Of a stretch of 64,000 nt of DNA, positions 44,987 to 55,429 are shown in pieces. Source of the DNA: Kappaphycus alvarezii (taxonomy: Eukaryota > Rhodophyta > Florideophyceae > Gigartinales > Solieriaceae); contig NADL03000483.1 of assembly GCA_002205965.3 (NCBI GenBank), positions 186,001-250,000 of the forward strand, read 5' to 3'. The translations under genes and the position numbers were made by a program. Under the pieces are notes generated by a model. It saw only the letters and a list, made by a program, of their open reading frames with translations, searched no databases and was not told the DNA's origin. Position 1 is the stretch's first letter, and each line of letters opens with the position of its first letter.

Positions 44987-46634
44987 ATTGGGAGTTGGAC
45001 CAGGTACCATCATTATTTCTGTGAGCAAAGTATAGTGCACTTCTTCGAGGCTTATGGTGGCATCTGCATTTCAAGTAACCAACGTAAGCTGTCCATGGGG
45101 CCTGGCACAGATATTGACACGTTTTTCAAGGGCCCTGTCCGTGCGAAGAAAGCAAAAAGGTGGCAGATTGCAGTCATAGGGAGCGAGATAGGGAATTCAT
45201 CGTTGAAGATGCTCGTCGGGATTATGAACAAGTGGCCCGCTCCTAGCAGGCTTGGATGGCGCAAGGAACAACGGTTCTCTGGAATGTCTTGGAAAGTTAC
45301 AGAGTTGCCTATGCCAGGTTGACTAGTCAAGAGCAAAATGAGCAAAGTGACATCATCAGTCCCGAATTTTTCTCTGCTTCAATTCCTTGAATAAAGCTCC
45401 GAAACGTAATTGTTGCATACAGCAGGAAAATAGAAAAACCCAATCACTCACCTCGAGGAATATTGCTAGGGTCAGAAGCGCGGGGATCCACTATCAAGTG
45501 ACTAGTTGCAAAAAAAATATATGTGCACCAATACGAGAAATCGAGGGCCTTGTCTGCAGGACGTGTATGACAGCGCAATGAAAGAATTGAAAATTTAGAA
45601 GGCGTATACAGGGCAAACAGATGTAGGAGAGAAAAAGCTGTGACGACTGCAAGTGTCGGCAAGAGGGTGGAGAGCCAAAATTCACGAAGCGAACAGAGTA
45701 TCACGATTACGGTATTGCTGTTTTCTTAGGTACGATAGAATAACATGTTATCATCAACTGGGAGCAACAAAAAAGGGAAGAACTGGACTGGCTGCTCGTA
45801 TCTATTTTATAGAGCACACTAGCAAAATAAAAGTGTTTGATATGAAGATGATTACTGCTTCATCTTGTGGGGCAAGGCCCTATTGACAGGAAATTATCTA
45901 TACACATATTCACCTTTGAGGACGGTGCGGGTTGAATTATCATGAGATTACAATATCGCTCTGGTGGAAATATAACATACTGTAGATTATGTTTACTGCA
46001 TGAGTTTCGAAAAAGAAAAGCATTCTTCAATTCGGAATTAAATATTTCATACTGAGGTCAGCTGATTTCGCATTGAGACTCCCGTGTTTGACTGCCTCCT
46101 GCCTTCGTTGTCTTCTAGGTTTAGGTTTATTGTATAAAGTTTTTTCTTGAGGTAGTGGTTTACCTTTCACAGAACCCGGTGGGGTACTGTGGTTGCTTTT
46201 CCATCGTGGACTAGTTTCTTAATGTCATTCGCTATTTCAAGATATTGCAGCCTTGATGGTACTGAAGTGTACCTTTTTGTCGCCACTCAATACAATTCAG
46301 CTGAAGGTAATTTACATTTCACAGTGTATCAAGCAATTACTACAGGAAAGGATAGATTGGCGCAGAGCATGTACGATGAAGTGCGGCCCAAATGAAGTCG
46401 AGACAGTGCACTTGACCAATCTTACGCTACAAACATTCTGTTTAAAGTTTGAAGCAAAATACATGATCGGGCCAATGGACTCTCTGAGGGGAAAAATAGG
46501 GCGCGTGTTTAATGTGGAAGCTGGGAAGGCTGAGAACCAGGGGAGTTTGTGAGGAAGGTACTGTGATGCTGTTTGTACGTACAGTGGTGGCAGCAGGAAA
46601 ATTTTGACGAAAAGTGGGCTACTAAGGGCACTTT
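44987..46634. other. No recognisable gene
   Basis: About 1.6 kb with AT-leaning composition. Frames of up to 114 codons occur on both strands without recognisable motifs. Confidence 0.45.
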
Positions 46635-46760
46635 GTGCTACCGCTGACTGCTTCACAGCAGGGTACGCATAACTTCCGTATTCGTCTGCTGAAAGTAGTG
46701 AATATCGCTCAATCTTTACTTACTGATGACCGAAGTACTGTCTATAATCGTCGCAGATAT

Positions 46761-47243
46761 ATGACCCAACGCTTGCCTTGCGTTGTAAGGTTCCAAGGGA
46801 CACATATATTTATACATACATGTCCTCGCAAGGTCACGATACAACGGATGGTCCGTGAGTTGTGTTCCTGTCTAATTCACGCGGGGAAAGTTCAATTCTA
46901 TGCAAGATGCAAGAACTCCACTTGGCGAGTCCGACTGGGAAGTGACCTGGACATTTGGGAATCGGTAATGAGATGGGTCGCTCGACAGAATAAGCTCAAG
47001 CAGTTTTTTTCTACTATTTGGATAGCCGCGGCCCCAAATATTTTGCTTCTGCCGGGTTCGTGGGACAGTCGAGCAATCGAACCCAACCCGTCCTGGGCCA
47101 GGATACGGGCCTTCTCCGCCTTTACATCACAGGTGGGGTTTCTCTGTTGTGACCTTGGCAGGTTGAGGCTCCTTGGCGGACGAAGGCAGAGAGTACACAT
47201 GGCCATGGTTCGAAAATGGTCCGGCAACATAAGAATTTCATGA
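46761..47243 (+). CDS. Unidentified frame (160 codons from first ATG)
   Basis: The open frame extends back to 46635 but begins with a GTG; the first ATG is at 46761. The product is Arg/Trp-rich (WESVMRWVARQNKLKQFFST, SRAIEPNPSWARIRAFSAF). A minus-strand frame at 46898-47302 overlaps it. No family recognised; it may be chance or a dead mobile-element piece. Confidence 0.2.
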   Translation: MTQRLPCVVRFQGTHIFIHTCPRKVTIQRMVRELCSCLIHAGKVQFYARCKNSTWRVRLGSDLDIWESVMRWVARQNKLKQFFSTIWIAAAPNILLLPGSWDSRAIEPNPSWARIRAFSAFTSQVGFLCCDLGRLRLLGGRRQRVHMAMVRKWSGNIRIS

Positions 47244-47332
47244 ATCCGTACCAAACCATATTTCGTCGACTTGCAAGTTGGACTGGACCGGATTAAGCTC
47301 ACTAAGCAACCGGATCGGATGGGTCTAGTAAC

Positions 47333-47400
47333 CGTACCATACAGTGCAGTACATTACGGTATCAGATACAGTAGACGTGTACGGTAATGCACTCACATCG
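47333..47400. repeat. TACAGTAC-type cluster left of copia element
   Basis: ACCATACAGTGCAGTACATT, then GGTATCAGATACAGTAGACG and GTACGGTAATGC. A further CAATACAGTACG occurs at about 47619-47630, inside the element near its 3' LTR. Confidence 0.5.
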
Positions 47401-47418
47401 GAGATCGGACCCGGGCAT

Positions 47419-47574
47419 TGAAACGAACTTGGGGCCTCGTACCCGGATCTTTACTGTCGCACGGTAACTTATATCCCTCTGGGGCCTCAATGCCCCAGGG
47501 TATTGGAGATTACACGTGTACTCTCCCGCCGCCGCTGGCCGCCGTATTGCGCTGTAATGCATCGGTGTCTAACA
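47419..47574 (-). repeat. 3' LTR of copia element
   Basis: 156 bp. In element orientation it is preceded by GCCGCCGAGGGG (47575-47586), a plausible polypurine tract. Confidence 0.85.
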
Positions 47575-47998
47575 CCCCTCGGCGGCCGCGCGCAAATCAT
47601 ATCTCAACTGTATGTGTACAATACAGTACGTAGCGCTGCTGCTTGACGCGCATCTCTGGCGACGGCCTAGCTCGCCGCCGCCGAGCCCCTCGGGCGAACG
47701 GTATTCAAAGCGCCTACTCGCGCTCGTTTTTTGCGCAAGTCTCAACCCCGGGCGCTTCCCGCGCCCTCTCTCTTAATTCGCTTTTCTTACGTGCGCCTCT
47801 TCGCGCCATTGGCCATTTTCCACCCACAAATCTCTCTTTGCTCGCCACATATTCCTATCTGACTCCAACCTTCGCGCCCATTTTCTCCCACGCACAACCA
47901 AAATCAAAGTCAAGATCAGCTAGGCCGGATTGCTCTTGGCATTGGATGAGACACAGTGCTAAGATAGCCAGTATTGGAAGTTCGAGAATAGTAACAAT

Positions 47999-49867
47999 CT
48001 AGAAACGCAGGATGAATGGGTTGATTTGTCCTTGGCTTGAAAATATTGGCGTTAGAATCGACGCGTAAACGACTGAGGCGAAATTTCGAAGGCCCAGCAT
48101 GGCGACCATGTTGCCCATGTTCGGGAAGTGAAGTGCCTTTGTGAATATGTCAGCCCTGTTGCGCTTGGACGGGATGTACTCAAGCGCAATTGTTCCATCT
48201 CGAATAAGATCCTTGATGTGATGCACTCTAATGTCGATGTGCTTATTACGAGATGTAACTTGCTCGTTCTTTGCAAGTGCTATCGCCGCTTAGCTGTCAC
48301 ACATTTTCATGGTTGTAGCTTTCATCATTGGTACTTGGAACGCTTGACGGGTGCAGATTTCTTGAACAATTCTTCTCAACCGTGTCACTTGCTTGGCACA
48401 GGCAGATACAGCGATGTATTCCGACTCAGCCGATGAGAGCGCCATCACAGTTTGTCTTTGTCTCTTCCAATATATGGGACCGCCGTTGAGTGTATGGACG
48501 AAGCCGCTCGTAGAATGCCGCGTCTCCATACACCCCCCAGTCGGCATCTACGTGGGCTTGAAGCGAGTCGGGGGTAACAGATTGGCCGCTACGAAAGTGA
48601 AGACCAAGGTCCAAAGTGCCGCGCAGGTATCGAAGGACGCGTTTAAGCAGGCTTAGATGGCGGTAGGATGGACTTTGAACGTGGCGAGCCAGGGCACTGA
48701 CGGCAAAGCTGAGATCAGGACGTGTAAATACTGCTAAGTAGATGAGGACGCCAACAGTAGAGCGATAGTCGGAATGTAGTTGCGGAGGAAGGTGTGCTTC
48801 GTCCGAATGGCGGGAAACGATGTTGGCACTCGGAAAGAGAGGTGTCCACACAGCGTTACATTGGTCCAAGCCGCACGTCTTGAGGATATTTTCAGCGTAC
48901 TGACGTTGTATGATCTTTATACCGTGGTCATGATGCGAGATTTCCCAGCCAATGAATGTGCGGAGTTGGCCAAAGAGTTTGACGTCAAAGGTCGCGGAAA
49001 GACTGCGTTTGAGGTGTTCAAGCATTGGAGGGGAGTTCGACACAAACTTCATGTCGTCCACCACGGCAACTAAGAGGACGAATTCTTGACTAGCTTGAAG
49101 CATGAAAAGTCGCTTGTCAATTTTGGAAGCTTTGAATCCCCACTGGAGGAGCGTCTTGTAGAGCAGTGATCCCCATATTTCGCCCGCCTGCTTAAGATCA
49201 TAGATTGACTTCGGGAGGAGACATAATTTTCCGGGAGCAGCTTCCTTACTGGAGGAGTCCGTCGGTTGTTGCATGACGATGGGAACGTCCAAGTCTCCAT
49301 ACAGATACGCCTTACCAATGTCCGCACTTTCACTTATGTGTCCCTCGCTTGCAGCAAACGCCAACAGCAAGCGGATGGCCTCATGGCTCGCCACTGGGGC
49401 GTAGATAATCTCTGGATTATAGTCGATGTGCGCCCTTTGCCTATCGCCCCTTAGACAACACCTAGTCTTGTGAAGAAAATCGGTGCCTTAGGCGTTAAGC
49501 ACCTTGAGTTTGAACATCCACTTGAAGGGAACTGGTCTCATCTCATCCGTTTGCTGAATATACTTCCATGTATTCCGACTTTATAGGGCATTGTACTCCC
49601 TATCGATTGCAGCTCTCCATTTTACGGACCGAGTGGCTTCTGCAAAGGATTTGGGTTCCCGTGCCGAACTAGTCTTGCCCCGAGTCTTGCGTCGTGATGA
49701 TAATGCGTGCAATCGAGCTTGCCCATGAAGGCATCGTAGTGGAAGGGTAGGAAGGTACAATTGAAATGCTTGGGCAAGGACTTCTTCAGCAGAGCCATCT
49801 GACATCTGCTGGGCTTCAAACTCACTCTGCCTAGACAAACCTTCCAGGAGGGAGGCCACGTCAGCAA
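47999..49867 (-). pseudogene. Copia reverse transcriptase and RNase H region
   Basis: Minus-strand pieces. At 49867-49581 is the region before RT (AIDREYNAL then a stop). At 49394-48426 is RT: SADIGKAYLYGDLDVPIV, CLLPKSIYDLKQAG, and catalytic VAVVDDMKF in place of the usual YVDD-type motif; then IYLAVFTRPDLSFAVSALAR. RNase H carries ALSSAESEYIAVSACAKQ (near 48420) and, at 48226-47999, YIPSKRNRADIFTKALHF. Stops and frameshifts separate the pieces, including two stops around 49490 and 49583. Confidence 0.85.
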
Positions 49868-49961
49868 GCCTCTCGTTTTTATACGGGCGGGAGTCCCGTG
49901 CCCTTGTCAGAAGTATGGTCTTGGTATCGGGTAAATATATGCGCAGTAGGGTCTCTTGGCT

Positions 49962-51155
49962 TTACATTCCAACGAAATGGCCGTGTGTCGATCTAGCAAG
50001 GAATTTATTGTTCGGTATAGTGTCTGAACGGTAGCGGAAGGCGAGTCCTGGTTGTCCGAAGGTGAGTAAGGATGAGAAGTCGATCTTTATTTTGGGGTTC
50101 CACAACAGAATTGGAAAACGTCCTTGGATTTGAGAGGAGAGAAGACGGTTTCGGAGCCAGTTCGCGTGGTGCATGGCCTCCGCCCAAAGGTTATCTGGAA
50201 GCTTCGACGCGAAAAGGAGCACTCTCATTCTCGACCAGAATTATTGATTAAGTCTTTCGGCTGTCACATTACTTTGCGGTGCGTACGAAGGTGAAGGTTC
50301 GAGAATGATACCATGTTACCGGCAGAGCTCGACTACTTGCTTGCTTAAGTTCTCACCGGCATTGTCGAGCCTGATCCGACGGAGCCTATGGTTGGTCTCA
50401 AGCTCCGATCTGTTCTTGTAAGTAACCAACGCGTCAAAGAGTTCAGACTTGTTTTTCAAGAAGTACACATCTGACTTCGAAGTGAATGAGTCTAGGAAGC
50501 ACAGAGCATACGTGCTTCCACCAGTCGAAAGTGCGACTGGTCCGGATATGTCGGTATGAACGAGCTCCAATGGGCGCGTCACCGTGGGAACGTTGGAGTA
50601 GACTGGAGCTTTCCTTGCCTTGGCGAATTGGCAAGGGACACAGAAGATTTGGTCCAGAGTCTGACGTGTGAAATAAGGAACGTCTTCGAAGGTCTGAGCG
50701 AGACGAAGATACCTTGCGGGGCTCGTATGCCCTGTTCTGTTATGCCATTCCAACAGCTCGTTCTCGTGAAGCACGGATTTCTTGTTCAGGTGGCCCTCTG
50801 CTGCGAAGCAGATTGCGCAATCCTCATCCAGATTGGGCTTGCTGATAACTTGAGCCTTGTACGTCGAACTCTCGGGCAATTCGATCTTGTACACTCCATC
50901 TATTTCCGCACTCTCGAAGAGAATATCACCGTTCTTCCTTGAGACAAACCTGTACTTTGACTCGTCAGAAGTCTCCTCATACGTGAAGTATATGTTAAAA
51001 AGCCTGTTCAACTTGCTCATGGCGAAGATGTTTTCTTGAAAATCAGGAACGTGATAAGCGCCCGCCAAGATGACTCCGAGAACGGGAAGGAGAACTTGCC
51101 CATGTCCAACCAACTGTGCCATTCCTAACGCCGACTCGACATTCTCATGGGGCAC
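49962..51155 (-). pseudogene. Copia protease/integrase region
   Basis: The frame 51155-50316 contains the zinc-binding part of integrase (LEWHNRTGHTSPARYLRL, then CVPCQFAKA), the first catalytic Asp in VHTDISGPVALSTGG and the second in RIRLDNAGEN. A stop at 50316-50318 precedes the SPSYAPQSNVTAERLNQ segment with the catalytic Glu. The frame at 50228-49962 continues (LWAEAMHHANWLRNRLLSS). Confidence 0.85.
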
Positions 51156-51248
51156 CGGCTTGTGGTCATAGAACGAGGACTTAAAGTGAAAGAAATTGTG
51201 ATTTGCGCCTGAATCGATCAGTGCGTTGTTCGATTTCGTAACACCAAT

Positions 51249-52355
51249 CTACGCAACAGATGAGCGGAACTTGATCTTCGCCATGTACCCACGATAGCGC
51301 GGATCGACTTGTTGGTCATCGTTATTGCGAGGGGGGTATCCAAATTGTTGAGGATTTGCTTGCGGTGAAGCCCCAAGATGACTAGCCGAGTCATGAACGG
51401 GAGGCAATGTGATCCAGCCATTCTGGTCTCCGCTGATAATATGATTGTTCTGATGGCCATCGGAGTTGCGATGATAAGGAACGTGTCCATGCCTGTGACC
51501 ATGATGGCCACCACGAACGCCTCTACGACCGTGCCCACGCAGTCCGCGGAAGCGACCTCGTCCTCTGCCGCGATATCCTGCGGGGTGCCCGCTGCTTTCG
51601 TTGTCAGCAAGATGCCAACAATCCACGGCATAATGTCCTGGACTTCCGCAGACGAAGCAGTTACCATCCTTCTTCTTCGTAATTCCACGACCATTAATGC
51701 GATGATTCTTGGAGGAAGAGCCTTTCTCAGCAACATGAGCCTTGGGTACGTCCAATCTAGATGAACTCTTCAAGCTCTTCCTGCGGGAAATCTCGGCGTT
51801 CATGGCTTGAACGATCTTCTCGAACTGAAGCTCCTGAACTTGCGCGATCATGGCAAATCCGCTGAACGATTCTGGAAGCGCGCGAAGAAGCTTGCATGCC
51901 TTCTCCTTTTCCTAAAGCTACTCATCATAGGTGGCCAGCTTTCTAAGGAGTTCGGTGAACTTGTTGACATGATCGTCCCAACTGGTTCCTTCCTTGTAGT
52001 GTAGATCATCCATTTATTGGCGGAGGTTCAAGATGGCTTGGGCATTTGATGCGGTATAGATCTTCTCAAGCTCATCCCACAAGAGCTTGGCGGACTTTTC
52101 GTCGTCGTCAACCAAGTGACGGACCTTAGCAAGCGGAGTGTCACCGAGAGACAAGATGATCGTGCTATCCGCCTTGATCGTGGCTTCGAACCACTTCTTC
52201 CAGGTGGCTGCAGACGCGGACTCCGATTCAACTTGAAATCCGAGAAGCTCCGGATCGGATTGGCGGAGAAACGCATACACACGACGCTTCCACAATATGT
52301 AGTCGTCCGACTTGTTCAGCTTTGGCAGCTTTGAAATGGTGTCTTGATCACTCAT
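51249..52355 (-). pseudogene. Copia Gag region with CCHC knuckle
   Basis: Starts at ATG 52355 (MSDQDTISKLPKLNKSDDYI), a UBN2-type Gag with WKRRVYAFLRQ. A stop near 52014 and two more near 51915-51921 interrupt it. It continues to a zinc knuckle CFVCGSPGHYAVDC near 51660 and a His/Gly/Arg-rich stretch (GHGRRGVRGGHHGHRHGH). Not functional as it stands. Confidence 0.8.
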
Positions 52356-52429
52356 GATTGGATGAGGGAGCAGGAGTAACGTAGATGTATATCGGAGAGA
52401 CAGAAGTTGTAAAGGAACGAAAGGTTTCA

Positions 52430-52449
52430 CCAACTCGGCAATGCTACCA
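52430..52449 (-). promoter_or_regulatory. Primer-binding site of copia element
   Basis: In element orientation TGGTAGCATTGCCGAG follows the 5' LTR directly. TGGTAGC... is compatible with initiator-methionine tRNA priming, common in copia elements. Confidence 0.55.
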
Positions 52450-52605
52450 TGAAACGAACTTGGGGCCTCGTACCCGGATCTTTACTATCGCACGGTAACT
52501 TGTATCCCTCAGGGGCCTCAATGCCCCGGGGTATTGGAGATTACACATGTACTCTCCCACCGCCGCTGGCCGCCGTACTGCGCTGTAATGCATCGGTGTC
52601 TAACA
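52450..52605 (-). repeat. 5' LTR of copia element
   Basis: 156 bp, partner of 47419-47574 with seven substitutions. Confidence 0.85.
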
Positions 52606-53016
52606 TGCATGAGGGATTTTACGCACCATGCCTGCAACATGCCGCGAGAAAAATTCTTTACACGTTGCAATTTGAAATATAGGAAAGAGGGGGCGTATTT
52701 ACTGCAAGAGTTTGCTCGCAACATCGCCCGACGCCTCCCCGCTCCCCCAAATAGCCCATCTTCTGCGCCCTACACGCCGAACTTCACGTTTCGACCTCTG
52801 GCGTTTGGTTTCCTAGGTGCCCCTTCCCCTGGTACAATTGCGTTTATCGAGGAGTTAGTTCCGCCGATCGCGTCCAAGTGTCACTCGACACCTGGTGTTA
52901 TCCACCGCCGTATCTACCAGCGACTGAGTTGCACTCTCTGGTCATCCAACGCTCAAGCTATCCTGTCCCGAGCCCCGATGCGCTTGGACAACGAGGTACA
53001 TCCGGTTAGATCTTAG
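52606..53016 (+). pseudogene. LINE ORF2 3'-terminal remnant, copy B
   Basis: The frame ending at the TAG at 53014-53016 contains PLAFGFLGAPSPGTIAFIEE and RIYQRLSCTLWSS, ending NEVHPVRS. It aligns position by position with copy A (15994-16262: APSPETVSFIEE, RIQQRISCALWSS, NSVHPVSS). Both are followed by non-coding sequence beginning with a similar (CTG/CCG)-(T/A)ATAGT word. Only the extreme C-terminus of the LINE protein is present; the upstream part is cut off at the copia insertion. Confidence 0.6.
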
Positions 53017-53580
53017 CCGTATAGTTAGGACGTGCGCAGTCGTCGGTAGATACTGAATGCATTAAACTTCTTTCTTTCTGAAATGAGAACCGGGGAATTT
53101 TAGAGGTAGGCGCCTATGTAACTTGTAATACGCATTTCAGAATTTCTGGAATGGCGCGTCACAAGAGGATGTAGTTATGTAGAATGTGTACCGAATGACC
53201 GATTACTTAGTTATTTGAACTCCACGCAGTAAAAGGTCTTTTTCTCTCCGTGGAGAGCTTTAACTATCACCTTTCCTTCAACTGGAGGCAGCGGTAAACG
53301 TAATTCCCTGGACCACCTAGCGATATTGCTGAGGCTCGCAGTGGAAAACAAAGTCTCACTGATAACGACTGGAGCAAGCGCAGCTCAGGGTGGTAGAAGT
53401 TTACTACGTGGGACCGTGAGGATGACCAAGGTAACGGTCGTCTCATAACATTCTATTCTTGGGCCGACGGTCTTGCGTCGCCAGTATTTATACTGTTTTC
53501 CAGTCTGTTACGCAAGGTCTCGCTGCATGGTTGACTGGCTTGCAATTTGTGCAGCTAATGCGTGCCTAGCAGTCTAACAC
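53017..53580 (-). repeat. Probable 3' LTR of second copia remnant
   Basis: In minus orientation the RNase H stop (53603-53601) is followed by GGCAGGGTAGGGGGG (a polypurine tract, 53596-53582) and then TGTGTTAGACTGC, an LTR-like start resembling TGTTAGAC of the intact copia LTR. The LTR would run down to near 53080 (CATTTCA). No partner LTR found. Confidence 0.4.
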
Positions 53581-54876
53581 ACCCCCCTACCCTGCCGTGG
53601 CTAGATAATCCCTAGGCGGCGCTTGAGACCCTGAAACCGGTTGCACGGGAGCAGTTTCGTGAAGATATCGGCGATGGTGTTGGCAGAAGGCACATAACGT
53701 AGGCGCATCTGATATCGTTTGAGTTTATCCAGTATGCTGTGGTGGCGGAAGTCGATGAATTTTCTGCCCTTCGTTCTCCCGACCGTACGGAGCATCCCAA
53801 GGATGGGGAGGTTGTCTAGGAAGACCTACACAGCCAGAGTTGGGTAGAAACCGAGCTCAAGGACGAGATGGAGACCGAAGATTGCCTGTCGTAGTCTGGA
53901 ATGCATAGCAATATATTCCGCTTCGGCTGTGGAGTCCGCTAGTATCGGCTGCTTGCGGGAGAACCAAGCTACTAGGCATTCATTCAAGTAAATCGCAGCA
54001 CTAGAGTAGGATCCGCTTTGTCATTCACCCAGTCGGAATCTGTGAAGAGTCAGACGGACAAGGTGAGGCGAGAGCCCCGAAATCGTTTGTAGAGCAACCC
54101 ATGGTCGTGAAGAATGCGGAGGTATCGTAGGGTTGCCTTGAGCGGAGCTAAATGGCGGGCAGTAGGGGATTGTTTCGCCGCTCCCAGTTTTTCGGTAGCA
54201 AAAATAGGTCGGGCCTGGTGCTATCGGCAAGATGGCGCAACTCTCCGACCAGTTACCGGTAATTGGAGTGCTGACCGTGAATTCAAGGTTACCTGGCTCC
54301 AAAGGGTGAAGGAACGTGGCCGACGGGTATGGAGTGATTTTTCCGTTAGTCGGTGCCATTCGAGCCTGGTTGAGAGTGTGGGCTGCTAGCAGGCTCTGTC
54401 GTAGGAGGACAATATTTCCCGGGCCTCTAGTGATCTTTCGACCTATGTGCTCGGACGGAAACCCCAGTAATGAGGCTGCCTCCATACTTGGATTTCATGG
54501 TTATAACGAAATATATGAGTAAGGGATGGGAGTTCGTCGCCACAGTGAATTAGTCACTGCAGACAGGAATGAAGGGGAAGCAATTCCCGAAGCGCCTAAC
54601 TAGAGCACAGAGATCGACTTCTGGGCTTGTATAACCGGCATCGTTGAGGTGTTGAAGCATCGGTTTGATGTAGTAGTACGCGCCGGATGGATTTTCGTAC
54701 AGGTTTAGGTCGAATCTGCCGATTTCTGGAGCGGAACCGCCATTTTTGAAGCCTCCATGGCTTCTTATCTGTTCCTGTTTGTAGACAGGGGATAGGAAGC
54801 GGTACAGTTCGGCAATGTACGCCTTTTTTAGGTCAAAATTCTTGAAAAATGAGCGACTTCTGCGCGACGATGGCAA
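53581..54876 (-). pseudogene. Second copia remnant, RT-RNase H part
   Basis: Minus-strand pieces in order: 54876-54550 (FDLKKAYIAELYRF...LNLYENPSGAYYY), an altered copia RT; 54485-54021 (LLAAHTLNQARMAPTNG...); then, near 54030-53880, TDSDWVND and STAEAEYIAMHSRLRQAI from RNase H; and 53795-53601 (KFIDFRHHSILDK, RLRYVPSANTIADIFTKLL). Frameshifts and stops throughout. Its 5' half is missing. Confidence 0.75.
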
Positions 54877-55429
54877 TTATCGTGCGGAATGACGTCCTTT
54901 CTACCATATGGGCAGATTTGTGGGACTGATTATAGTAGATGCTTGGTTTCATAAGGTCGCCTACCATCCCTAGAGCCGTGAAGAGACTAAGCACACCACA
55001 AGCATTCATGTCGCGTAAGTGCAAACCATGGAAGGGTAAACCATTCCATCCACCCTCCAAACAAACCCCAACAGGCAACCCCACCCAACCACCACAACAT
55101 ATTTCACCCCAAACCACCAACTGCACTACAAAGAAGCACTATGCAATGCTTACCGCAAACAAAGTACTTCAGAAACTACGACCCAATAAAACCCAGCTAC
55201 ATCCTCAACCTAATTCACGCCTAGCCATTGACGCCCACAAATAGCATCTCATACTCAACCAATCAACGCCGCATTCCATCAGAGAAATGGCCAAATCCAA
55301 CAAGATCCACCTCATGCACCATTTCCTGAGGCAACGGCTGCCCAAAACCACATGCTTCCATTGCCGCCACGCCAAACTCTCCAGAGCGCCCCATCACCCT
55401 AACTCGAACTAATACGCCATTGTATCCTA
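54877..55429. other. Junction between opposed copia remnants
   Basis: The plus strand becomes very C/A-rich and G-poor from about 55020. A plus-strand frame 54939-55244 may be a Gag or linker scrap of the element to the right. Nothing else recognised. Confidence 0.35.

Larger units (their letters stand above)
47419..52605 (-). mobile_element. Ty1/copia LTR retrotransposon, degenerate
   Basis: 5187 bp in minus orientation, bounded by 156-bp LTRs (52450-52605 and 47419-47574) that in element orientation start TGTTAGACACC and end GTTCGTTTCA. Flanks GGCAT (47414-47418) and TGCAT (52606-52610) look like a 5-bp target duplication with one mismatch. The LTRs differ at 7 of 156 positions by my count. 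Coding order on the minus strand is Gag, zinc knuckle, integrase, RT, RNase H, diagnostic of copia. Several in-frame stops and breaks mean it is inactive. It is clearly older than the Ty3 element at 2.4-10.2 kb. Confidence 0.9.
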
